This document shows positions 47,529 to 58,547 of a DNA stretch of 64,000 nt, piece by piece; the first letter of the stretch is position 1; every line of letters starts with the position of its first letter. A model generated the notes under the pieces. That model was not told where the DNA came from and did not search any database. It worked only from the letters and a program-made list of their open reading frames with translations. The stretch spans positions 24,928,001-24,992,000 of the forward strand of contig CM075778.1 in assembly GCA_037974665.1 (NCBI GenBank), read 5' to 3'. Both the position numbers and the translations under genes were made by a program. Origin of the DNA: Ehretia macrophylla (lineage: Eukaryota > Streptophyta > Magnoliopsida > Boraginales > Ehretiaceae).

Positions 47529-50500
47529 TGTCACGCCCCAACTCGACCCCCATTTACAATCAGTCAGGACGCAATGGAATTTCGGCATTATAACGTCTGT
47601 AATACGGACATCAGGGCTCTAATCCAACCCTTTATAACATTAAACAACCAACTCCAAATTTTAACAACAACTCCACAACCATTCATCAACATTCAATACA
47701 TCCAACACCATATATTAAATAACCATACAACTTACCAACCACAAATCATATGCCTCTGTTTCAACAACATACTACAAGCTATACCATACATATGCATACT
47801 TGTTACAAACTAGTCTAACAACCTAAGCATATTCTAAAAGTAAGACTACTAAATTAGCAATATACAATCCACCATCTTTAGATCATCTTATACAATATAA
47901 ACTTCAAAGTAAATACAATCTATCTAGTTCTAATATACAAGATAGCAAAAAGAGAACTTCAGCTCAGAATTCATGGATAAGACTCTGGCACATAAAACTC
48001 CTCAACAAAAGGCACATACTCAGCTTCCTGAGGGACGTACCCAAAGTCTGACTCAGTTACACCTGATGACAATAAACGAATAAGGGTGAGCTTATATATA
48101 ACAAAGCTCAATGTTGATTCGAAAGACCTTTTGAAAATATTTACTTTACCCCTTGGGAAATCATCCTATGAGCAATAATAACAACAAACTTCATTAACAT
48201 CAACATTTCAATTCAACCACATAAATAATCATTCAATTGTGAAAGGATACTCTAGTTGATGTAACTTCATATGTCATCATGATCACAATTAACCCCATAC
48301 GCCCATTGATACATTCCGGAAGTACCCCATTCTAGACCCACACTCCATGGTATCTCCGCCCATTCGAGATAGGGGATAACACATGATAGTCATGCAATTT
48401 TCAAACCGACAGCCCAACACTGCCCAAGAGGTGGCACACACTATCATGACTCACAACAATAGCATTAAACATTTCATTTTCTGATAAGACAACAAAGTAG
48501 GTTGTCTTCCAGTACAACAACAATCATCATTCAGTTAACAATATTTCAAAATAATATAACATCAATTAAACAACTAAACAACTAAGTTAGATAACAAAGT
48601 AGGCCACCCAACTTAACATACATTTGAACCTACATTCAATCCCGAACCTAATCAACAATAACCTAAGAATCAACAACTCAATGACTACCCGAACAACCAA
48701 AGACAACATTTCAACATTTTAAAGAAAGACTATCCAAACTTCTAAAAGTCATAACTTACAGTCGGGAAATCCAATAACCTCCAAACCTTTTCCTATCACT
48801 CCACCACACGTGCAACTACATTAACCCCCTCAAAAACCCACCAAAATCCATCCAAAACAAGTCCAACAACCTTATTTGGCCAATGCAACAAGGCTGAATT
48901 TTTCGGACTTTTGCTACGACATTCAAATAAAAAATTCAGCATCACAACATTACTACACAATAATTAACAAACTTTTAGAAGCAACAACCAATCAATTCCA
49001 ACCACTACAACAATAATTATTTAACTATAAGCCAATAAATCAATTTAAATGCTCAAAAATTAAAAATACATGCTACTACCATTCAAAATGGATATAAACG
49101 CATATAATTGGTCCTTGTCATCTTCTAAGCAATAATCTAACATCAATTTAACAAAATAACAACTAACAATGCATTAACTAAAATCTCAACTTAACTTTGA
49201 AATAATGAACTATATTTTTCTCTTACCTTTGATGCAAAACAATGGTAGGAATGTGTAGAATGGATGCCCAACAAGCAATTTCAAGCTTTGAATGAAGTCC
49301 TTTGGCCTTGAATTGCAAAATCTATGAAGAAATTACTTTGAAACCTAAGCAAAATGTCTTCTTTTTTTTTTCCTCCTTGGATTTTTGACCAAGTGTGTGT
49401 TTTTTGAGTATGTTTGAGCTTATTTTTTATGTATTATGTATGTATATTGAATATATATAAGCTTAGTCAAAGGTTTGCAAAAAGTCAAAGTTGACAACAT
49501 TTAGTATTTTAGTTGTTTTAGCTTATTTTGCTTGCATGTAAATATAACTAACATATATACTATATTTAGTAGTATATTTCTAATTGACATGTCATGCCCC
49601 GACCCCGACCCATCACTAGGTTAAAGCCGAAACATGACGTGTCAATATTTAACCCCTACAAGATTTGAAAGTAAAAACCTAAAGAGTTATAAATTCCACA
49701 AGAAGTTCCAAAGGACTTCCAAAATTCTCCCAAAACATTGGCCTTAAAAGTTTACAACACCCTGTTATATGTTACAATATCCGAGTCCACCTGTCAACAT
49801 TTCAAACCTAAGTCTACTAAGTAGAGCAATCAACTTAGCTAGGTATCTAGTTGGCCCAAAAGAACATTACAATAAATTAAATAGTTCAATTGTACAAAAT
49901 CGTGCTTATTACAACAAGGAGTACATCTTCTCAAGCAAGCATGTAGATCACATAAACAGGAATTCAACTCATCACATCAATGAAGCTTCAACCACATGGG
50001 AGCTTGCTCGGGCTAATCTTCACCTAAAATTGTTAAAAGAGGGGTGAGCTAGTCCTGCGTATAGCTCAGTGACGATGAGAAAAGAAGGGCTTTCACAAAC
50101 ATTTTATCATTTCGAAATCATCTTTATAAAATCGTGCTATACATATACTTCGTATAGTCAAGTATCAAGAATAACAAATACGGGATAGTCACAATCTTAA
50201 TCAAACAACTCTACTCTCCGAGGACCTCAAGGGGCCTAGTGAGAGTAGGAACCATGTAGTAAAAGGATATAATATCACAAACTTTGTTGGAAATGGCCAA
50301 TCTCGAGCTCTCTTATCAAATCATCTTCGTCACACCAATTCAAAGAGGGTACCCCAGAGACAACCCAAACCACAGTAGCTCAAGTTCGTCCTGGCAAGCC
50401 CAATGCTGCCCAGGCGGCCCAGAACTTCTACCGTGTGGTTTATTAACTTATCCATATCATATTCACCTTCTATCTCTCCAAGGAGAATTCACTAAGCGAG

Positions 50501-52767
50501 AGTGGATTTCAAATGTAGAAACAAGCTTGAAAGCAACAAAGTAGGTTGCCACCGGTTAGTAACAGTAATCAAAGACATATCAGAGTAATCGTGTTCCAAG
50601 TAAAGTTCATGTATCACATAATCATACAAGGGGAGGTCAACAAGGAAAATTGCTTTATCATGCAAGTATTTAACCGTGTAGCGACCTCATACATACATGT
50701 AGTGATATGTGCATTGTTTAGATAATCAAGAAACCAATACTCATCATACTTGACCCTAATAATACCATGTAGACGAACTCACATAGATATATACCAAAAG
50801 AGGGTATAAAGATACCTTAAAACAACTCAAAACGATAATAAAATGCAAGCACGAACGAAACTATGAAGCATCCTCAATGCTTTTGCATTAGCCTAAATTA
50901 GGAGGTAAATTTTCCTATTTTGGTCTAGAATCGAAGCTTATCGAATTTATATAGTTCTAGAATCAAACAGAATACAATTCGGAGTTGAAACGAATAAGAT
51001 ATGGCCTCCGAAAAATCACTGCGCAGAGCTGTCAAACATCCGGGCATTGAAGCCTTCATCCGGTCGACCGGATGAAGCAGGTAACGCCCGGATGGGAGTT
51101 TTCTGCCGGGTGTTGTGGCTTTTATCCAGGCGACCGGATAGAGGCTGTAACGCCTTGATAGCTGGACAGGAAAGACCCAATTTCTTCAATAATCATCCAA
51201 ACAACCTCCCATCCTCCTACTAACACTCAAGCAAGTTAAAAGTGACTATTAGACATCATACAAGAGCTCAAAATCAACCAAAACCACCCCACCTCCACAA
51301 TCAATAATCACCCAACATGAAATTAAAATTCCTAGATATACAACACAAAATACTCAACCTTCTCATCATCCAATCTCTTATATGCAAGCTATCACAAGAC
51401 TAACACCAAATGAACATTAATAAACTTGAATGAATCTTTTAAAACCATTTATGAAAAATCCCTCACCTAGAAGTGGAGTTGAATGCAAGAGAAGATGTTC
51501 AAGAAGCAAGTAGAAGCTTGAGGATGCAAGGAAATGGTGGAAGGTGGCTGCACTTTGCTTGTTCTTCCTTCTCCTCTTCTTCCCCTTCTCTTCCTCTCTT
51601 CTCCCTTAGCAAAATCGTGTAGTGTGTGTATGTGTGGGCTGATTGTGGGTGTGTGTGTGTTGTAGAGATTTGGTGTGTGTATGCGGTGTAATGTGTGTTG
51701 AGTAGGTGAGTGTGTGTTGGTGTGTGTTTGTGTGTTTAACTTGGATAAGACCAAATAGTGTAGGATATTTTTCAGATTTTTGCTTAATGACAAGAGCCCT
51801 TGAACTAATGTATGTATTTCTAGTTTGTCATTCTAATGTTAATTCTAACTATCTTGGTTTTAGTTTAGTTACTCTAGTTAGTTATTGAACTTAGTTGGTT
51901 CCAATTACTAGGTACACGATATAATTTACTAACGTGCACGTTAAACGATGAAATACACGTAAAACGAGATAAATGCACATAAATCAATTTAAAACATGTA
52001 AAATGATTTAATTATTATCTACGTTACCCAAATTACTCAAGGACACGTAATTGAATTTAAATGCACATTAATCGAGGCATAGGCACGTAAAATAATGTAA
52101 ATTCATATAAATTAATATAAAGACATATTAAATGATGCAAAAATGTATGAAATGTTATAAAATGCATATGGGCTCTGTACTGGCTTGGTACGGGTTTTCT
52201 TATGACAACATATATATGTAGGCATATGTAAGCATATATATACATATAGTTAAAATAAAATGCTTATTTTTGCAAAAGAAGATAAAAAATCATATTATTT
52301 GTTTTCAAATATTTTTTGAATGCACAATTAATCTAAAATCATTTAATATCACATATAAATACATTTATATTAATATATACTAGGTCAACGAAAGTCAATG
52401 CAAGATTCGAGTATAGCAGAAATCACTATTTGGTTCAAAAACGCTACTTTTCGCCCGAAAAGTCTATTTAAATTTATATTTTGTTTCAGAATCAATTTTT
52501 ATCAAACACGAGTCTATTAATATCTGAGGAATAGGTTTTAAAATGTTTAAAAGACTAGTTTCAAAATTATAGCGGACGTGTTTCAAAAATACTATTCACA
52601 AAACTCGACGATAAAATTTTCAATGCAGATTTTTATGACAATTTCATGAATGCTCACATAGCATGTAATAGGAGTAATAATCACATAATTATCACATTTT
52701 AATTCAAATAACATATAAACAAGTCAAAACACGTAATTACAAATAAGAGCAAATTATGGGTCTCACA
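47529..52767 (-). repeat. 3' LTR of the LARD-like element (left copy), split by a nested element
   Basis: Aligns with 55507-58126 from TGTCACGCCCC to TTGACA at 49589, then resumes at 52208 with ATATATATGTAGGCATATG to GGGTCTCACA at 52767. Confidence 0.85.
49590..52207 (-). mobile_element. Nested long-LTR clan element (solo-LTR-like, 2.6 kb)
   Basis: Sits inside the left LTR of the LARD-like element, as shown by the intact right LTR. Ends read TGTCATGCCCCGACC and CTTATGACA, a TG...CA pair with a 6-bp inverted terminus. It carries clan modules (GGGGTGAGCTAGTCCTGCG near 50040, AAGGAGAATTCACTAAGCGAG near 50480, AACAAAGTAGGTTGCC near 50537) and a GTCGACCGG island (51040-51150). No coding region. 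The target duplication is ambiguous. Fossil, younger than its host element. Confidence 0.7.
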
Positions 52768-55506
52768 GTATAAATACCCTTAAAATAATTGTATCCGCGC
52801 AATTCTCGAATTGACAGACAACTAAGTCCTCAATCGTTACACTTTAACAATACTTATCTTAGTTCTCATTTATCACTCCGTTGTCTACAAGATGATTGTC
52901 ACAATTCCAAAACAATCCTCAATTCATAATTTACTCCCACCTAATATCATATTGCATATGAAAGAAATCGCAACTCCAAGGTCTTAGCATGACACCACTA
53001 CTGATCAATCATCCCTTACTACACAAAAGGGCTCTATGAACAACCCGAGGGTTTAAAAACTCATTCACAATAACATGAATGATTACTGATCAAGGGAATA
53101 TCTCAAAAGTGACATTGGTAAGAATATGACTCTTATGAAATTTATAAGGAAATAAGGTTATGGAAAACCACATAGGAGCCAACAATTAATTGTACCAAAG
53201 GTCAAACAAATTAAAGAATCAATAGGCTAATAGTTCAATAGAAAAGCATGATAATCAATATGATAAAGGTCTCAGCACTTATTAGTTAAATAAGTGCGAA
53301 CAAAGGATGATGACGAGACAAAGCAGTGCTGAGTATTTTGGACAAACATTCCTGAACAAGTAAACATTTCAATTCTCGATAATTGTTCAAGGAACCAACA
53401 AGTAAGTTGTACTTGAGGCGAAATGAAATTGGATGCTAAGAGATTATTAATCCAATAGGAGACATGAGTGGCAATATAATGAGTATCTCAGCACATAATA
53501 CCAAAGAAGTACGAATAAGAAACGATAACAACATGACAGTGCTAAGTACTTTGAGCGAGCACTTACAAGCAAAGTAATGACTCAGCATTTAATAATAAAA
53601 CAATAGGATTAACAAGGATTAGCAAGAATGACAATGATGTACTTAGGTAGGGAATACATCAAGCAAGTGAAATTCGAATAAATAAAATGGTATACCAAAT
53701 GAGAAATTACTTTCAAATAAATAGTAATAGGATGAAATGAAATAATGAAACCAATGGCCGGAGATATATAATGAAATATAGAAGTCTCAAACCTTAACTC
53801 CAATAAGTGACATTGCTATAAGAAGCAAATATGAATGTTAAGAATAGAAACAATGTCAAATGAGTATAGGATCCATTAATCCAATAAGCAAAACTTTCAA
53901 GAAACATTTGTTATACTAGAAAAGTGTAACTCTCGCTCAAATAAGTGAGAATAGAGTAAAAAAGAATAATAAGACCAATAGAATTAGAAAGCACAAAAGG
54001 GGTGTCTCACTTACACACTTAAACACCATTAAACCAAATCCTACAATCTATCTCTCTCCAAAACAAGACACTAAGGAGTTCTAGAGAATCTAAGGAGTCA
54101 TACAATCGCTCCAAAATTTACATTCCACACCAGACCAATCACCAAACAAGATTAATCACCAATTACCTAACAAGATTGACTGATGAAGACTCCAAAATCT
54201 GATAACACAATACAGATTCATATTAACCCATTATAACACAAGCGAATCCCCAATCAACAATTTAGAAAGTCATACTACCTAGAACTCAAAAGCTCGATAT
54301 TGGCAATTAAATGTTCAGTCACCAAAATGCATTCTTATTTCCTCAAATAACTCCACCTCCCAACAATTACATATTCGAATAAAGTAACTTTAGTCAGGAA
54401 TTACTCCAATTGGCTCCAAGGTTTAAAGATCAAAACTCCAAAATAACCTTTGATAAGATAGCAATCCCAAGTAGTAGAAATATATACATGTTATACTACA
54501 CTTCATTCCATTCACAAATATACATCACTAATTCCTCAAATAAATCCATTCTAAAATAACATCAAGAAAGTATAATTTTAGTTGAGACTTCAAAAGTATC
54601 TAATCACAACCTCACGGAAACCTCAACTTATGATCCATCTCCAAGTAATAACAAGTTAACATGGCAAGAAAAGTAATTATAATCATCAAGATACATTGTT
54701 ATTTCCTCGAACAACTTCATTCTTACTAAAGGAACATCAAGAACAGATCCATTAAACTGAGACTAAAATCCATAAGCATAATAATCAAGATCTCAATGAT
54801 AAACTAACAGAATAATAATAATTCAAAATCACGGGTTACCTCTAATTCCGAAAGCTCTTACAGCCACCCTTGACATTAAAAGGTCACTCACGAGTTAAAA
54901 CATGTATGCAACTATATCATATGAATGACAGGTACAACGTAATGCACAATTATCATACAATGCAACATTATCACATGACGCACATTTAGCACACAAGAAA
55001 CAAATATAACATAAACAGGTTATATCACGTAAACAAGTTATAAACAATTAAAGTCACATAAGCAACATACTGCACATAAGGCAAGTTGATCACGTAACTC
55101 ACATTGATCACTTAAAGTACATTGAGCACCTAAAGCACGTTGTTTCACATAAGCAAGTCATAAACAATTAAAACCACATAAACAACTAATTTCACACAAT
55201 ACACTTCGAACACATAAAACACAATTGTCACATAATACACATTAATCACATAATGCACATTGGCTGCATACAACACATTGTGTACATAAGGCACGTTGTC
55301 ATATAAAACATATTGACCACATTAGTTCACTTAACACATAAAACATATTGATCACATAAAAAGTTAATAACATAAGTAAATTAATCACATAAACATATTA
55401 ACACGTAATTCACTTTACACTTAGTACATGCATTCATGTCAAGACTACTACCCACATTCTGAGGACACCCCGGCTGACAACCAACATGCGCTCTGATACC
55501 ACTTAA
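52768..55506 (-). other. Non-coding interior of the LARD-like element
   Basis: AT-rich with short degenerate repeats. At 53220-53620 two copies share GTGCTGAGTA/GTGCTAAGTACTTTG. At 54950-55430 a long array of words of the form CACATAA..CACATTG(A)TCAC recurs every 15-20 bases. No protein motif on either strand. Confidence 0.7.
55490..55501 (-). other. Primer-binding site (initiator Met-tRNA) of the LARD-like element
   Basis: TGGTATCAGAGC on the minus strand, five bases after the end of the right LTR. Confidence 0.88.
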
Positions 55507-58126
55507 TGTCATGCCCTAACTCGACCCCCACTTACAATCAGTCAGGACGCAACATAATTTCAGCATTATAACGTCTGTAATACGGACATCAGAGCTCTAA
55601 TCCAACCCTTTATAACATCACATAACCAACTCTAAATTTTAACAACAACTCCACAACCATTCATCAACATTCAATACATCCAACACCATATATTGAACAA
55701 CCATACAACATACCAACCACAAATCATATGCCTCCGTTTCAACAACATACTACAAGCTATACCATACATATGCATACTTGTTACAAACTAGTCTAGCAAC
55801 CTAAGCATATTCCAAAAGTAAGACAACTAAACTAGCAATATAAAATCCACCATCTTTAGATCATCTTATACAATATAAACTTCAAAGTAAATACAATCCA
55901 TCTGGTTCTAATATACAAGATAACAAAAAGAGAACTTCAGCTCAGATATCATGGATAAGACTCTGGCACATAAAACTCCTCAACAAAAGGTACATACACA
56001 GCTTCCTGAGGAACGTACCCGAAGTATGACTCAATTACACCTGATGACAATAAACGAATGAGGGTGAACTTATATATAACAAAGCTCGGTGAGGATTCAA
56101 AAGACCTTTTGAAAACATTTACTTTACCCCTTGGGAAATCATCCTATGAGCAATAATAACAACAAACTTCATTAACATCAACATTTCAATTCAACCACAT
56201 AAATAACCTTTCAATTGTGAAAGGATACTCTAGTTGATGTAGCTCCATACGCCATCACGATCATAATTAACCTCATACGTCCATTGATACATTCCGAAAG
56301 TACCCTATTCTAGACCCACACTCCATGGTATCTCCGTCCATTCGAGATAGGGGATAGCATATGATAGTCATGTCGTTTTCAACCCGATAGCCCAACACTG
56401 CCCGAGAGGTGGCACATACTATCACGACTCACAACAATAACATTAAACATTTCATTTTCTGAGAAGACAACAAAGTAGGTTGTCTTCTAGTACAACAACA
56501 ATCATCAATCAGTTAACAACATTTCAAAATAACATAACAACAATTAAACAACTAAACAACTAATTTAGATGACAAAGTAGGCCACCCAACTTAACATACA
56601 TTTGAACCTACATTCAATCCCGAACCTAATCAACAATAACCTAAGAATCAACAACTCAATTACTACCCAAACAACCAAAGACAACATTTCAACATTTTAA
56701 AGAAAGACTATCCAAACTTCTAAAAGTCATAACTTACAATCAGGAAATCCAATAACCTCCAAACCTTTTCCTATCACTCCACCACACGTGCAACTACATT
56801 AACCCCCTCAGAAACCCACCAAAATCCATCCAAAACAAGTCCAAGAACCCTATTTTGGCAATGCAACAAGGCTGAATTTTTTAGACTTTTGCTACGACAT
56901 TCAAATAAAAAATTTGGCATTACAATATTACTACACAATAATTAACAAAATTTTAGAAGCAACAACCAATCAATTTCAACCACTACAACAACAATTATTC
57001 AACTATAAGCCAATAAATCAATTTAAATACCCAAAAATTAGAAATACATGCTACTACTGTTCAAAATGGATATAAACGCATATAATTGGTCCTTGTCATC
57101 TTCTAAGCAATAATCTAATATCAATTTAACAAAATAACAACTAATAATGCATCAACTAAAATGTCAACTTAACTTTGAAATAATGAACTATATTTTTCTC
57201 TCACCTTTGATGCAAAAAAATGGTAGGAATGTGTAGAATGGATGCCCAACAAGCAATTTTAAGCTTTGAATGAAGTCATTTGGCCTTGAATTGCAAAATC
57301 TATGAAGAAATTACTTTGAAACCTAAGCAAAATGTCTTTTTTTTTCCTCCTTGGATTTTCGACCAAGTGTTTGTTTTTTGAGTGTGTTTGAGCTTATTTT
57401 TTTTTATGTATTATGTATGTATATTGAATATATATAAGCTTAGTCAAAGTTTTGCAAAAAGTCAAAGTTAACAACATTTAGTATTTTAGTTGTTTTAGCC
57501 TATTTTGCTTGCATATAAATATAACTAACATAGATACTATATTTAGTAGTATATTTCTAGTTGACAAAATATATATGTAGGCATATGTAAGCATATATAT
57601 ACATATAGTTAAAATAAAATGCTTATTTTTGTAAAACAAGATGAAAAATCATATTATTTATTTTCAAATGTCTTTCGAACGCACAATTAATTTAAACTCA
57701 TTTAATATCACATATAAATACATTTATATTAATATATACTTGGTCAACAAAAGTCAACGCAAGATTCGGGTTTAGCAGAAATCACTATTTGGCTCAAAAA
57801 TGCTATTTTTCGCCCGAAAAGTCTATTTAAATTTCTATTTCGTTTCAGAATCAATTTTTATCAAACACAGGTCTATTAATATCCGAGGAATAGGTTTTAA
57901 AACGTTTAAAAGACTAGTTTCAAAATTATAGCGAACGTGTTTCAAAAATACTATTCAGAAAACTCGACGATAAAATTTTTAATACAGATTTTTATGAAAA
58001 TTTCATGAATGCTCACATAACATGTAATATGAGTAATAATCACATAATTATTACATTTTATATCAAATAACATATAAACAAGTCAAAACACGTAATTACA
58101 AATAAGAGCAAATTTTGGGTCTCACA
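55507..58126 (-). repeat. 5' LTR of the LARD-like element (right copy)
   Basis: 2620 bp, uninterrupted; the reference copy for reading the split left LTR. A minus-strand TATA-like CTTATATATATTC lies near 57430. Confidence 0.88.
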
Positions 58127-58547
58127 GTATAAATACCCTACTCTACAACACACAATGGTGATTCATACTTACTCAAACACACTCACTTTCTTTAAGTTAT
58201 TCCACTTTTAGTTTTTCGTGTAATAATCGCTAACTTGATTGTCTAAACTTATATTCTCGTATATTTCATTTTGCAAGGCTAGCGTGGGTGATAAACCGAA
58301 GACTACATTTATATTTTTACCTTTTTCAGAAAACACACGTATATGAGCAAAATCCAAACATGAAGCAACAAATAGCAAACTAAATAAACAGCCAGAAGTA
58401 GGACCAAAGCAAGTAGACAAAGGGAAACAAGGTCTGAAGGCCAAAAGCAGGAGCTTGTACAGAAAGTTCCACTAGAAATCATTCTTGATTTGAAATATTG
58501 GAACTAAAAAACTATAAGATAATAACATTCATTAGCTTACTTTAGGT
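58127..58547. other. Fragment resembling an LTR promoter/leader
   Basis: Begins GTATAAATACCCTACTC, a TATA box followed by a pyrimidine/CA-rich leader (ACTCAAACACACTCACTTTC). It is probably the remains of another LTR into which the LARD-like element inserted. No coding content. Confidence 0.3.

Larger units (their letters stand above)
47529..58126 (-). mobile_element. LARD-like LTR element with 2.6-kb LTRs and non-coding interior
   Basis: The left LTR (47529-49589 plus 52208-52767) and right LTR (55507-58126) begin TGTCA(C/T)GCCC(C/T)AACTCGACC and end GGGTCTCACA. They are flanked by a perfect 5-bp repeat GTATA (47524-47528 and 58127-58131). The initiator-Met PBS lies next to the right LTR, so the element reads minus. 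The 2.74-kb interior (52768-55506) has no coding motif, as in large retrotransposon derivatives that depend on proteins made elsewhere. Total 10.6 kb including a nested 2.6-kb insertion in the left LTR. LTR divergence looks around 4-7% by eye, so a few million years old. The superfamily (probably Ty3/gypsy) is inferred only from LTR style. Confidence 0.8.

Noticed and set aside
47574-47813. Open frame at the start of the LARD-like LTR
   Set aside because: Not conserved in the right LTR copy and lacking any motif.
55490-55501. tRNA gene suspected from GCTCTGATACCA
   Set aside because: It is the 12-base primer-binding site complementary to initiator tRNA-Met; no cloverleaf can be drawn.
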